From an uncultured Bacteroidales bacterium (lineage in GTDB: Bacteria; Bacteroidota; Bacteroidia; Bacteroidales; UBA932), in assembly GCA_946187365.1 (NCBI GenBank), contig CAMHRD010000025.1, positions 1 through 9,005 on the forward strand: DNA of 9,005 nt. Reading direction: 5' to 3'. A program made the position numbers and the translations under genes. Below the pieces are notes generated by a model that ran no database searches, had not been told where the DNA came from, and worked only from the letters and a program-made list of their open reading frames with translations. Shown here one piece after another: positions 1 to 7,110 of this stretch (positions are counted from its first letter, which is position 1; each line of letters begins with the position of its first letter).

Positions 1-761
1 TCCTCTGCCGTAACAACACAGCCCGTCTTATTTACAGAAGCCATAACTGCCGGAACATCAAGAGGTTTAATGGTTGCAATGTTTATAACCTCTGCAGATA
101 TTCCCTCCTTCTCCAACTCCTCAGCAGCAATCAGTGCCTCCCAAACAAGGTGCCCCGTTGCAAAGATTGAGACATCTTTTCCCTCATTCAGAAGAATAGC
201 CTTACCTATTACAAACTCCTGGTTCTCAGGCGTAAAATTAGGAACAGAAGGGCGTCCGAATCTCAGGTAAACAGGACCAACGTGTTTGCCCGCAGCAATG
301 GTAGCAGCCTTGGTCTGATTAAAGTCACAAGGATTGATAACTACCATTCCCGGAAGCATTCTCATAAGACCAATATCCTCCAGAATCTGGTGAGTTGCAC
401 CATCCTCTCCGAGGGTAATTCCGGCGTGTGAAGCGGCAATCTTAACGTTTGTTTCAGAGTAACTTACGCACATTCTAACCTGGTCGTAAACTCTGCCCGT
501 AGCAAAAGCTGCAAACGTTCCAACAAACGGAACCTTACCGCTGAGTGAAAGGCCCGCCGCCGTGTTAATCATATTTGCCTCAGCAATACCGCATTGGAAA
601 AATCTCTGAGGAAACTCCTTTGCAAAAGCATCCATCTTAACTGACCCCTTAAGGTCTGCAGTGAGGGCAACAACGTTATCCATCTGTTTGCCAAGCTCTA
701 ACAGCCCCTCTCCAAAACCTGAGCGGGTATCTTTTTTACCGGTGTCTATATACTTTTTCAT
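1..761 (-). CDS. Transketolase, C-terminal subunit (partial, runs off the left edge)
   Basis: This is the pyrimidine-binding and C-terminal half of a split transketolase, a thiamine-diphosphate enzyme that moves two-carbon units between sugar phosphates in the non-oxidative pentose phosphate pathway (cytosol). I translated 253 codons from ATG at 761. Visible family marks are FFQCGIAEAN (54-63), whose Glu61 matches the Glu that activates the cofactor; the SHAGITLGEDGATHQ stretch (111-125); and YLRFGRPSVP (165-174), typical of the phosphate-binding side of the family. The last residues, VVTAE, match the beginning of the C-terminal domain, so roughly 50-70 residues lie outside the window. It starts 19 bases after the stop of the N-terminal subunit, so the two are surely co-transcribed and form one active enzyme. 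A 1-deoxyxylulose-5-phosphate synthase-like assignment is less likely, because that enzyme is normally a single chain and the partner here is clearly a transketolase N-half. Confidence 0.93.
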   Translation of the reverse strand, partial: MKKYIDTGKKDTRSGFGEGLLELGKQMDNVVALTADLKGSVKMDAFAKEFPQRFFQCGIAEANMINTAAGLSLSGKVPFVGTFAAFATGRVYDQVRMCVSYSETNVKIAASHAGITLGEDGATHQILEDIGLMRMLPGMVVINPCDFNQTKAATIAAGKHVGPVYLRFGRPSVPNFTPENQEFVIGKAILLNEGKDVSIFATGHLVWEALIAAEELEKEGISAEVINIATIKPLDVPAVMASVNKTGCVVTAE

Positions 762-780
762 CTCGATAGTTTCTTTTAGT

Positions 781-1632
781 TTAGTAATCTCCCAATGTCT
801 CTTTCAGTTGAGCGAGCGCCTTCTCGCACTCCTCCGGTTTAGGAGCTTTGCCGTGCCACTTGCATGTGCCCTCCATAAAGTCTACACCCTTGCCCATAAC
901 GGTTTTTAACATCACCATAACAGGCTTGTGGTCAGTAGTTAAGAGTTCCTTTGCCAGTTTTACTGCAGAGAGAATCTGCTCCATATCGTTGCCGTCTTTT
1001 ACAACTACAACGTTCCAGCCGAAGGCTCTCCAGCGCTGGTCCAGATGGTCCGGACCAATAACCTCTTCCGTTGTTCCGTCTATCTGCTGTCCGTTCCAAT
1101 CTGTAAAGGCAATGAGGTTGTCTACCTTGTGGTGTGAAGCAAACTCTGCTGCCTCCCAAATCTGACCCTCCTGGCTCTCACCGTCTCCAACCAGAACGTA
1201 AACAAAGTTAGGATCTCCGTCCAGCCTCTTTCCCAGAGCAGCACCCACGGCAGCGCTAAGTCCCTGTCCCAGAGAGCCGCTGGCTATATGAATGCCGGGA
1301 AGTCCGGTATCTGTAGCAGGGTGTCCCTGAAGCCTTGAACCCAGTTTTCTGAAGGTTCCCAGCTCCTTAACGTCAAAGTAGCCTCTTCTGGCAAGAGCGC
1401 TGTAAAGAAGCGGAGACTCGTGGCCGCAGGAGAGGAAGAACATATCTGCACCCTTTCCGGAGCGGGTCCAGGTTTTAGGATCTTGATTCATTACACTGAA
1501 CATCAGTGCCGTTACAACATCTGTAGAACTGAGGCTTCCTCCCGGATGCCCGCTTGCGGCACCCGTTACCATTCGTAAGATATCTCTGCGAATTTGGGTA
1601 GCCGTATCCTTTAATTTTTGAATATCAGACAT
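781..1632 (-). CDS. Transketolase, N-terminal (thiamine-diphosphate binding) subunit
   Basis: This 283-residue protein has the usual size for the N-terminal half of a two-subunit transketolase; one-chain transketolases have about 650-680 residues. The diphosphate/metal-binding motif starts at GDGE (149-152), with Asp150, and ends at DWN (178-180), with Asn180. Active-site histidines of the family are visible in ASGHPGGS (His29), CGHES (His71) and LQGHP (His104). SGSLGQGLSAAVG (118-130) is also typical. The start is ATG, giving MSDIQKL. It forms a two-gene operon with the C-terminal subunit just downstream. The gene points away from lepA, and the gap of about 100 bases between them must hold both promoters. 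Together the subunits interconvert sugar phosphates such as xylulose-5-phosphate and ribose-5-phosphate. The function is well supported by the motifs; the substrate range is inferred from the family. Confidence 0.95.
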   Translation of the reverse strand: MSDIQKLKDTATQIRRDILRMVTGAASGHPGGSLSSTDVVTALMFSVMNQDPKTWTRSGKGADMFFLSCGHESPLLYSALARRGYFDVKELGTFRKLGSRLQGHPATDTGLPGIHIASGSLGQGLSAAVGAALGKRLDGDPNFVYVLVGDGESQEGQIWEAAEFASHHKVDNLIAFTDWNGQQIDGTTEEVIGPDHLDQRWRAFGWNVVVVKDGNDMEQILSAVKLAKELLTTDHKPVMVMLKTVMGKGVDFMEGTCKWHGKAPKPEECEKALAQLKETLGDY

Positions 1633-1664
1633 ATAGCTAAAAAGAACTCTTTTTGTTATTGTGG

Positions 1665-1696
1665 TAAAATTAACTTATTTGCTTTGATTTAGCAAT
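1665..1696 (-). promoter_or_regulatory. Candidate Bacteroidota-type promoter for the transketolase pair
   Basis: Read on the minus strand, ATTG (1696-1693) is followed after 20 bases by TAATTTTA (1672-1665). This fits the Bacteroidota pattern of TTG/TTTG at -33 and TAnnTTTG at -7, with one mismatch in the last base of the -7 box. Transcription would begin near 1658-1661, leaving a leader of roughly 25-30 bases before the ATG at 1632. A weaker alternative -7 box, TACTATTG, lies at 1700-1693. This is a pattern match only. Confidence 0.35.
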
Positions 1697-1722
1697 AGTA
1701 GAGATTTGTCCAATGGTTTTCT

Positions 1723-1731
1723 TATTTTTGC
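1723..1731 (+). promoter_or_regulatory. Candidate -7 box (TATTTTTGC) directly in front of lepA
   Basis: TATTTTTGC matches the Bacteroidota -7 consensus TAnnTTTG, including the C that often follows. It ends only 6 bases before the lepA ATG at 1738, so the transcript would start at or almost at the start codon and be leaderless or nearly so. The nearest upstream TTTG (1705-1708) is only 14 bases away, shorter than the usual spacing of about 20, so the -33 element is poor. An alternative is TTTG (1678-1681), 19 bases, GAGATTTG (1701-1708), which has one mismatch and would give a leader of about 20-25 bases. Confidence 0.35.
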
Positions 1732-1737
1732 AGAGTG

Positions 1738-3522
1738 ATGAAGAACATTAGGAACTTTTGCATAATAGCGCATATAGACCACGGTAAGAGCACCTTGGCA
1801 GACAGGATGCTGGAGGTGACCAACACCGTCTCCAGCCGTGAGATGGAGAACCAGGTGCTGGACTCTATGGATTTGGAGAAAGAGAAGGGTATAACCATTA
1901 AAAGCCACGCCGTTCAGATGAAATATCAGAAAGACGGGGAGGAGTACACCCTCAACCTTCTTGATACCCCGGGCCATGTAGATTTCTCATACGAAGTTTC
2001 CCGTTCCATAGCCTCCTCAGAGGGGGCGCTGCTGGTTGTAGATGCCACCCAGGGCGTTCAGGCCCAGACCATCTCCAACCTCTATCTTGCATTGGACCAT
2101 GACCTTACCATAATTCCCGTCCTCAATAAAATTGATATGGAGGCCGCAGAGCCCGAGCTTATCAGAGACCAGGTATGTGACCTTATTGGCTGCGCTCCGG
2201 AAGAGGTACTTATGTGCAGCGCCAAGACGGGCCAGGGAGTTAATGAGATATTGGATGCTATTGTAGATAGAATTCCTGCCCCAACAGGAGATCCGAACGC
2301 TCCGCTCCAGGCCCTTATTTTTGACTCCGTATTCAACCCTTTCAGAGGAATCATAGCATACTACAAAGTTGAAGCGGGCTCCATCCACAAGGGAGAGAAG
2401 GTGAAATTCTTCAACACCGGAATGGAGTATGTTGCAGACGAGGTAGGTGTTATGGGTATGAAACTCCAACCGCACCAGGAGATAGGTTGCGGCAACGTAG
2501 GATATATCATCAGCGGAATAAAGAGTGCAGTTGAGGTAAAGGTGGGAGATACCATTACATCCGTACAAAACCCTTGTACGGAGGCCATTGCAGGCTTTGA
2601 GGAGGTTAAGCCAATGGTCTTTGCCGGCGTCTATCCGGTAGAAACAGATGAGTATGACCAGTTAAAAGTTTCACTGGAAAAGCTGCAGCTCAATGACGCA
2701 TCTCTTGTCTTTGAACCTGAGAGTTCACTTGCATTGGGCTTTGGTTTCCGCTGCGGCTTCCTTGGACTCTTACACCTTGAGATTGTGCAGGAGAGACTCT
2801 TCCGAGAGTTTGACATGGACTGCATCACCACCGTTCCAAACGTCTCATTTAAAGTCTATACCACAGACGGGCAGGTGCTTGATGTACACAACCCTTCCGG
2901 CCTTCCGGAGGTTACAATGATAGACCATATTGAGGAGCCGTACATAAGAGCGCAGGTAATCTCAAAGGCAGACTTCTTTGGTCCTATTATGAAACTCTGT
3001 CTGGATAAACGAGGCATACTCATAAGCCAACACTACATCACAACAGACAGAGTTGAACTCAACTTTGACCTTCCGCTTTCAGAGATAGTCTTTGACTTCT
3101 ATGACAAACTCAAGAGCATCTCAAAGGGCTATGCCTCATTTGATTACCACATCACAGACTACAGAGAGGCCGCTCTTGTAAAACTGGATATTCTTCTCAA
3201 CGGAGAGCAGGTAGATGCCCTCTCCTCTCTCATCCACAGAGACCATGCATACGACTTTGGAAGACGTATGTGCGAGAAGTTAAAGGAACTCATTCCACGC
3301 CAGCAGTTTGACATTGCAATCCAGGCGGCAATAGGTGCAAAGATCATTGCCAGAGAGACCGTCCGCCAGGTCCGTAAAGATGTAACAGCCAAGTGTTACG
3401 GAGGAGACATCTCCCGTAAGAGAAAACTTCTGGAAAAGCAGAAGAAGGGAAAGAAACGCATGCGCCAGGTAGGCCAAGTCCAGGTTCCTCAATCCGCCTT
3501 CATGGCCGTCCTAAAACTTTAA
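1738..3522 (+). CDS. lepA: Elongation factor 4 (LepA), ribosomal back-translocase GTPase
   Basis: LepA/EF4 is a ribosome-associated translational GTPase, linked to back-translocation, rescue of stalled elongation and ribosome biogenesis. The protein has 594 residues, the normal LepA length. All GTPase motifs are canonical: P-loop AHIDHGKST (11-19), switch I KGITI (50-54), DTPGH (76-80) with the catalytic His80, and NKID (130-133). The C-terminal region holds the LepA-specific domain: HRDHAYDFGRRM, then IGAKIIARETV, then KCYGGDISRKRKLLEKQKKG, and the VPQSAFMAVLKL ending. I chose ATG at 1738 because MKNIRNF aligns with the usual LepA start; an in-frame GTG one codon upstream (1735) would add one residue. 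There is no Shine-Dalgarno sequence. Its last 12 bases overlap the end of the opposite-strand methyltransferase gene. It appears to be a single-gene transcript. Confidence 0.98.
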   Translation: MKNIRNFCIIAHIDHGKSTLADRMLEVTNTVSSREMENQVLDSMDLEKEKGITIKSHAVQMKYQKDGEEYTLNLLDTPGHVDFSYEVSRSIASSEGALLVVDATQGVQAQTISNLYLALDHDLTIIPVLNKIDMEAAEPELIRDQVCDLIGCAPEEVLMCSAKTGQGVNEILDAIVDRIPAPTGDPNAPLQALIFDSVFNPFRGIIAYYKVEAGSIHKGEKVKFFNTGMEYVADEVGVMGMKLQPHQEIGCGNVGYIISGIKSAVEVKVGDTITSVQNPCTEAIAGFEEVKPMVFAGVYPVETDEYDQLKVSLEKLQLNDASLVFEPESSLALGFGFRCGFLGLLHLEIVQERLFREFDMDCITTVPNVSFKVYTTDGQVLDVHNPSGLPEVTMIDHIEEPYIRAQVISKADFFGPIMKLCLDKRGILISQHYITTDRVELNFDLPLSEIVFDFYDKLKSISKGYASFDYHITDYREAALVKLDILLNGEQVDALSSLIHRDHAYDFGRRMCEKLKELIPRQQFDIAIQAAIGAKIIARETVRQVRKDVTAKCYGGDISRKRKLLEKQKKGKKRMRQVGQVQVPQSAFMAVLKL

Positions 3523-4233
3523 GTAGAAATCTTTTGTGAGGGATTTGTACTCTGCGGTGAAGGTGGTGGGGTCTTCCATTATGCAGAGGGCTTCTTCTTG
3601 AACGGGGTGTGTTATTTGTTCTTTTGTGAACTCCAACAGCAGGCGTTTTGGGGCTGGGTCTTGCCTGAGGGTGAAGACTTTACAAAGGCGTGAGAGGCGG
3701 AGCTTGTTGGTTACAATTATTGCAGATTGCATTGTGGAGTATTCATCAAATGGGATGATGACGCTGAGGCGGCCGCTGGGTTTTAGGAGTTTTGAGGCGG
3801 CGTCTGTAAGGTCTTGATATGAAAGGGAATCTGTATGACGGGCTGTGCATTTTGTTTCACTTGGATTCTTGAGGGCATTGTTAAAGTACGGCGGGTTTGA
3901 GATGATGAGATCAAAGAGCTGCTCTGTCTTAAAATCTTGAAGTGAGATGTGTTTTGCAACAAGGGATTTGCTCCATTTTGACTGTTGAAAATTCTCCTGT
4001 GCCTGTTGTATTGAAGGTTTATCAACATCTATTGCAACTATTTGATATTGCGGTTGTAATAGGCGTTGAGCAATCATTAAAGCAATAACTCCGGTACCCG
4101 TGCCTACATCTAAAACTCTTGTGGCCGGCACTGTTGCCCAGGCGCCGAGTAAGACTCCATCCGTATTAACACGCATGGAGACATTTTCTTGAAAGACGGT
4201 GAACTGCTTGAACTTGAAGTAGTTGTTACTCAT
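3511..4233 (-). CDS. trmN6: TrmN6-type tRNA(Val) adenine-37 N6-methyltransferase
   Basis: This 240-residue protein is predicted to be an S-adenosylmethionine-dependent methyltransferase that modifies A37 next to the anticodon of tRNA1(Val) (YfiC/TrmN6 family). In order it shows an N-terminal MRVNTDGVLLGAWA block (20-33) typical of the family, SAM-binding motif I LDVGTGTGVIA (41-51), an acidic residue after the second strand (AIDVD, 67-71), the catalytic NPPY of N6-adenine methyltransferases (113-116), ARHTDSLSYQDL (131-142), and the family's YxxLTKDFYLKF ending. Its ATG lies inside the end of the LolD gene (8-base overlap, ATGAGTAA), which suggests translational coupling. Its own 3' end overlaps lepA by 12 bases, with no room for a terminator between them. 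In places the codons look more A/T-rich (CAA, TTA, CTA, ATA) than in its neighbours. The exact tRNA target is inferred from the family. Confidence 0.9.
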   Translation of the reverse strand: MSNNYFKFKQFTVFQENVSMRVNTDGVLLGAWATVPATRVLDVGTGTGVIALMIAQRLLQPQYQIVAIDVDKPSIQQAQENFQQSKWSKSLVAKHISLQDFKTEQLFDLIISNPPYFNNALKNPSETKCTARHTDSLSYQDLTDAASKLLKPSGRLSVIIPFDEYSTMQSAIIVTNKLRLSRLCKVFTLRQDPAPKRLLLEFTKEQITHPVQEEALCIMEDPTTFTAEYKSLTKDFYLKF

Positions 4234-4921
4234 TTACAAAGACTCCGTCTTTTAGTTCAAGGAAGCGGTCACAGCGGCGGGCAAGGTCAACATCGTGAGT
4301 TACAATGATGATTGTTTGGTTGTACTTCTCTCTGGTCTTAAAGAAAAGATCGTGAAGTTCCTGTTTGGTTTTACTGTCCAGGTTGCCGCTTGGTTCGTCT
4401 GCAAAGATAATTTTTGGGGAGTTGATCATTGCTCTGGCAATGGCAACGCGCTGCTGTTCTCCGCCACTGAGTTCTGCAGGGCGGGAGTTCTCTTTTCCAC
4501 TGAGGCCCAGTTCATTAAGAAGTTCCTGTGCGTGGGCATTGATCTCTTTGTCCGTTAACTTTGAGTTGCCGGAAGAAGAGAGGGCGTGCTCATAGCGGCC
4601 AATGAGTGCGGGCATCATCACATTCTCCAATGCGGTAAATTCCGGGAGCAGGTGGTGGAACTGAAAGACAAATCCAATCTTTTGGTTGCGGAAAGTTGAG
4701 AGCTCCTTTGGGGAGAGTTGGAAGACATTGGTGTTGTCTATGATTACCTCTCCACCATCGGGAGTAAGAATGGTTCCAAGTATCTGCAAAAGAGTGGTTT
4801 TGCCGGCTCCACTGGCGCCTACAATGCTGAGGATTTCTCCCTCGTTGGCAGAAAAATTAAGGCCCTTGAGAACCCGCTGGGTCCCAAAGGCCTTAGTAAT
4901 ATCTTTGCACTCAATTATCAT
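4226..4921 (-). CDS. lolD: LolD-type ABC transporter ATP-binding protein
   Basis: This 231-residue ATPase belongs to the LolD/MacB-type ABC family. In LolCDE it powers release of lipoproteins from the inner membrane for delivery to the outer membrane. Motifs in order are Walker A GASGAGKT (35-42), Q-loop Gln87, signature LSGGEQQRVAIARA (151-164), Walker B IIFADEPSG (171-179) with a NLD D-loop, and the H-loop His209 in VTHD. The stretch FQFHHLLPEFTALENV (86-101) is very typical of LolD. Compared with shorter LolD proteins there is a small polar insertion around 113-124 (ALSSSGNSKLT). No LolC/LolE-type membrane gene lies next to it, so its partners must be encoded elsewhere. Its ATG shares one base with the stop of the EF-G paralogue (TAATG), and its end overlaps trmN6, so it is the middle gene of a three-gene unit. 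A related export ATPase is possible. Confidence 0.87.
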   Translation of the reverse strand: MIIECKDITKAFGTQRVLKGLNFSANEGEILSIVGASGAGKTTLLQILGTILTPDGGEVIIDNTNVFQLSPKELSTFRNQKIGFVFQFHHLLPEFTALENVMMPALIGRYEHALSSSGNSKLTDKEINAHAQELLNELGLSGKENSRPAELSGGEQQRVAIARAMINSPKIIFADEPSGNLDSKTKQELHDLFFKTREKYNQTIIIVTHDVDLARRCDRFLELKDGVFVNE

Positions 4922-7071
4922 TATTCGTCCTTTTCGCTCTCCTCGTATGCCTTCAGGAGTTTCTCCTGTACATCTGCAGGAACTTGCTGGTATTCAGCAA
5001 ATCTCTGAGAGAAGGTAGCTCTACCTGAAGTGAGTGAGCTGAGGGTTGTAGAATATCTGTAGAGCTCTGCAAGAGGAATTCTGGCCTTGAGAACCTCAAA
5101 GCCGTTCTCACTCTGCATACCCTCTATAAGTGCACGGCGGTTCTGGAGATCACTCATTACATCTCCCATGCAGTCAGACGGAACCATTACTTCAATGTTG
5201 TAGATAGGCTCCATAATCTTTGGACCTGCCTTCTTGAAGGCCTCCTTAAATGCGTTACGTGCAGCAAGTTTGAAGGAGAGCTCGTTGGAATCTACCGGGT
5301 GCATTTTACCGTCAAATACATAAACGCGGATATCTCTTGCGTATGAACCGGTGAGAGGACCCTCTGTCATCTTCTCCATAACTCCCTTAAGAATAGCTGG
5401 CATGAAGCGTGCATCAATAGCACCACCAACTATACAGTTGTAGTACTCCAACTTACCGCCCCACTCCAGTGGATACTCCTCTTTACCCTTAACGTTGAGA
5501 ACCATCTCCTGGTTGTCTACCTTGAACTTGTTCTGCTCAGGCTTGCCCTCATAGTAAGGCTCAATGAGTAGGTGAACCTCACCGAACTGACCTGCACCGC
5601 CGGACTGTTTCTTGTGACGGTAGTCTGCAATAGCAACCTTTGTAATGGTCTCTCTGTAAGGGATTTTTGGAGCCATAAGATCAATCTCAAGTTTATCTAC
5701 GTTATTGAGTTTCCACTTGAGAATGTTGATGTGGTGCTCTCCCTGTCCGCTGAGGATGGTCTGTTTCAGCTCCTTAGAGTACTCTACAACAATTGTAGGA
5801 TCCTCTGCAGAAGCACGGTTGAGAAGTTCTCCGAGTTTCTCCTCATCCTTCTCCTCTTTAGCCTTGATTGCTGTACGGAACTTAGGCTCAGGGAATTTGG
5901 TTGGTGCAAATGTGTACTCGCAACCTGCACAGAGGGTCTGACCAACCTTAACGCTCTTAAGTTTAACGGTGCAACCTATATCACCGGCCTTCATCTCAGA
6001 AACCTTCTCTCTCTTCTTTCCTGCAGCTGCATAGATAATGGTAACTCTCTCTTTATCACCGGTCTCCGGGTTGTAAAGATCCATACCCTCTTTGAGTGTA
6101 CCGGTCATAACTTTGAAGTAAGCAACATCTCCAAGGTGCTGCTCCAAAGCGGTTTTGTAGAAGAACAATGAAGTAGGACCGTTAGCATCTACCTTTACGC
6201 TGCCGCCCTCTTTGAGTTCGTTCTCATGCTGACCCGGATCCGGCAGAGTGTTGATAACGAACTCCATAACTCTCTTAACTCCAATGTCTTTCTTTGCAGA
6301 GAGGCAGAATACAGGGAAGATCTCATCTTTAAGCATTCCGGCCTTAAGACCTGAACGGACCTCATCCTCTGTAAGTGAACCCTTGTCAAAGAAAATCTCC
6401 ATAAGCTGCTCGTCATTCTCTGCAGCCTTCTCAATAAGTTCCTGCTGGAGAGTCTGTGCCTCATCCATCATGTCTGCAGGAATCTCAAGTTCCTCTCTTG
6501 TTCCGTTATCATCCTTAAAGCGGTACATCTTCATCTTGAGCACGTCAATGAATGCGTTGAACTCTGTACCTACGGAAACAGGGAACTGAACAAGAACAAT
6601 CTTACCACCGTAAACGTTCTTGAGGGAATCAATTGCCTGATGCCAATCTGCCTTCTCGCTATCTAACTGGTTTACAGCAATTACAAGAGGTTTATTATGC
6701 TTCTGAGCCTGGCGGATGAAAATCTCCGTACCAACCTCAACGCCCTGAGTAGCGTTCACCAGAACAATACCGCTGTCACAAACTGAGAATGCTGAGTAAA
6801 CACCGCCAACAAAGTCATCTGAACCCGGAGTATCAATGATGTTGAACTTGGTGTCCATAAACTCTGTATACAAGAGAGTTGAGTAGATAGATCTCTGATA
6901 AATCTGTTCAATCTCCGTGTTGTCACTCATTGTGTTTTTGCCCTCAACGGAGCCGCGGCGGTCTATAACCTTGCCCTCAAACATCATACTCTCTACAAAA
7001 GTAGTTTTGCCCGATTTAGGGCTACCTAGAAGTACGACGTTCCTAATGTTTTTGGTTTCGTAAGTCTTCAT
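4921..7071 (-). CDS. fusA2: EF-G paralogue (EF-G2 type) with a predicted defective GTPase centre
   Basis: This 716-residue protein has all five EF-G domains. The G domain keeps a P-loop, GSPKSGKT (16-23), instead of the usual AHIDAGKT. Its DTPG is followed by Ser84 where translational GTPases have the catalytic histidine (DTPGH). Switch I reads QRSIYS (59-64) where EF-G has the RGITI motif, so the Mg-binding Thr appears lost. The base-recognition motif is NQLD (134-137) rather than NKxD, followed by SAK (258-260). Domain IV is well kept: SGGAGQFGEV (490-499), GGAIDARFMPA (549-559) and VDSNELSFKLAA (593-604). So is domain V, with LTSGRATFSQRF (680-691). It should therefore still bind the ribosome and promote translocation but hydrolyse GTP poorly or not at all. 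This resembles EF-G2 of Bacteroides thetaiotaomicron, reported to lack GTPase activity and to matter in carbon limitation and gut colonization. The ATG at 7071 follows an A-rich leader. It is the first gene of the unit with lolD and trmN6. Orthology is inferred. Confidence 0.92.
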   Translation of the reverse strand: MKTYETKNIRNVVLLGSPKSGKTTFVESMMFEGKVIDRRGSVEGKNTMSDNTEIEQIYQRSIYSTLLYTEFMDTKFNIIDTPGSDDFVGGVYSAFSVCDSGIVLVNATQGVEVGTEIFIRQAQKHNKPLVIAVNQLDSEKADWHQAIDSLKNVYGGKIVLVQFPVSVGTEFNAFIDVLKMKMYRFKDDNGTREELEIPADMMDEAQTLQQELIEKAAENDEQLMEIFFDKGSLTEDEVRSGLKAGMLKDEIFPVFCLSAKKDIGVKRVMEFVINTLPDPGQHENELKEGGSVKVDANGPTSLFFYKTALEQHLGDVAYFKVMTGTLKEGMDLYNPETGDKERVTIIYAAAGKKREKVSEMKAGDIGCTVKLKSVKVGQTLCAGCEYTFAPTKFPEPKFRTAIKAKEEKDEEKLGELLNRASAEDPTIVVEYSKELKQTILSGQGEHHINILKWKLNNVDKLEIDLMAPKIPYRETITKVAIADYRHKKQSGGAGQFGEVHLLIEPYYEGKPEQNKFKVDNQEMVLNVKGKEEYPLEWGGKLEYYNCIVGGAIDARFMPAILKGVMEKMTEGPLTGSYARDIRVYVFDGKMHPVDSNELSFKLAARNAFKEAFKKAGPKIMEPIYNIEVMVPSDCMGDVMSDLQNRRALIEGMQSENGFEVLKARIPLAELYRYSTTLSSLTSGRATFSQRFAEYQQVPADVQEKLLKAYEESEKDE

Positions 7072-7110
7072 TTTATTTTAAATATTTACTTTTTCTTGAT
7101 TTTAAGATGC

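Noticed and set aside
762..780. Possible frameshift splitting a single transketolase gene
   Set aside because: The N-half ends at GDY with a proper stop at normal family length, and the C-half starts with its own ATG followed by MKKYIDTG, a normal start. Known two-subunit transketolases have this layout.
1633..1737. Possible small gene, RNA or riboswitch in the lepA/transketolase gap
   Set aside because: The gap is A/T-rich with no stable hairpin, no aptamer-like block and no open frame with a credible start. The promoter boxes explain it.
2017..2568. A 183-codon open frame on the minus strand within lepA
   Set aside because: It is fully antisense to a certain, highly conserved gene, shows no recognisable domain, and long antisense frames arise easily from lepA's biased codons.
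2341..2590. Short near-repeats such as ccgtacaaaacccttgtacgg around 2561-2581 in lepA, a possible inverted repeat
   Set aside because: The palindrome-like stretch codes for normal LepA sequence and has no neighbouring promoter or U-run. Chance inside coding DNA is the simplest reading.
3783..4028. An 81-codon frame on the minus strand overlapping trmN6 in another frame
   Set aside because: It lies entirely inside trmN6, whose motifs run unbroken through this region, so it is a shadow frame and not a frameshift remnant.
5572..6171. A 199-codon open frame on the plus strand within the EF-G paralogue
   Set aside because: It is antisense to domains II-IV of a certain gene, is rich in Leu and Cys without a domain pattern, and has no leader or promoter of its own. 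It is a mirror of the coding frame.
6195..6464. An 89-codon minus-strand frame inside the EF-G paralogue that might suggest a frameshift
   Set aside because: The main frame stays open through the whole region with EF-G family sequence on both sides, so nothing is broken here.
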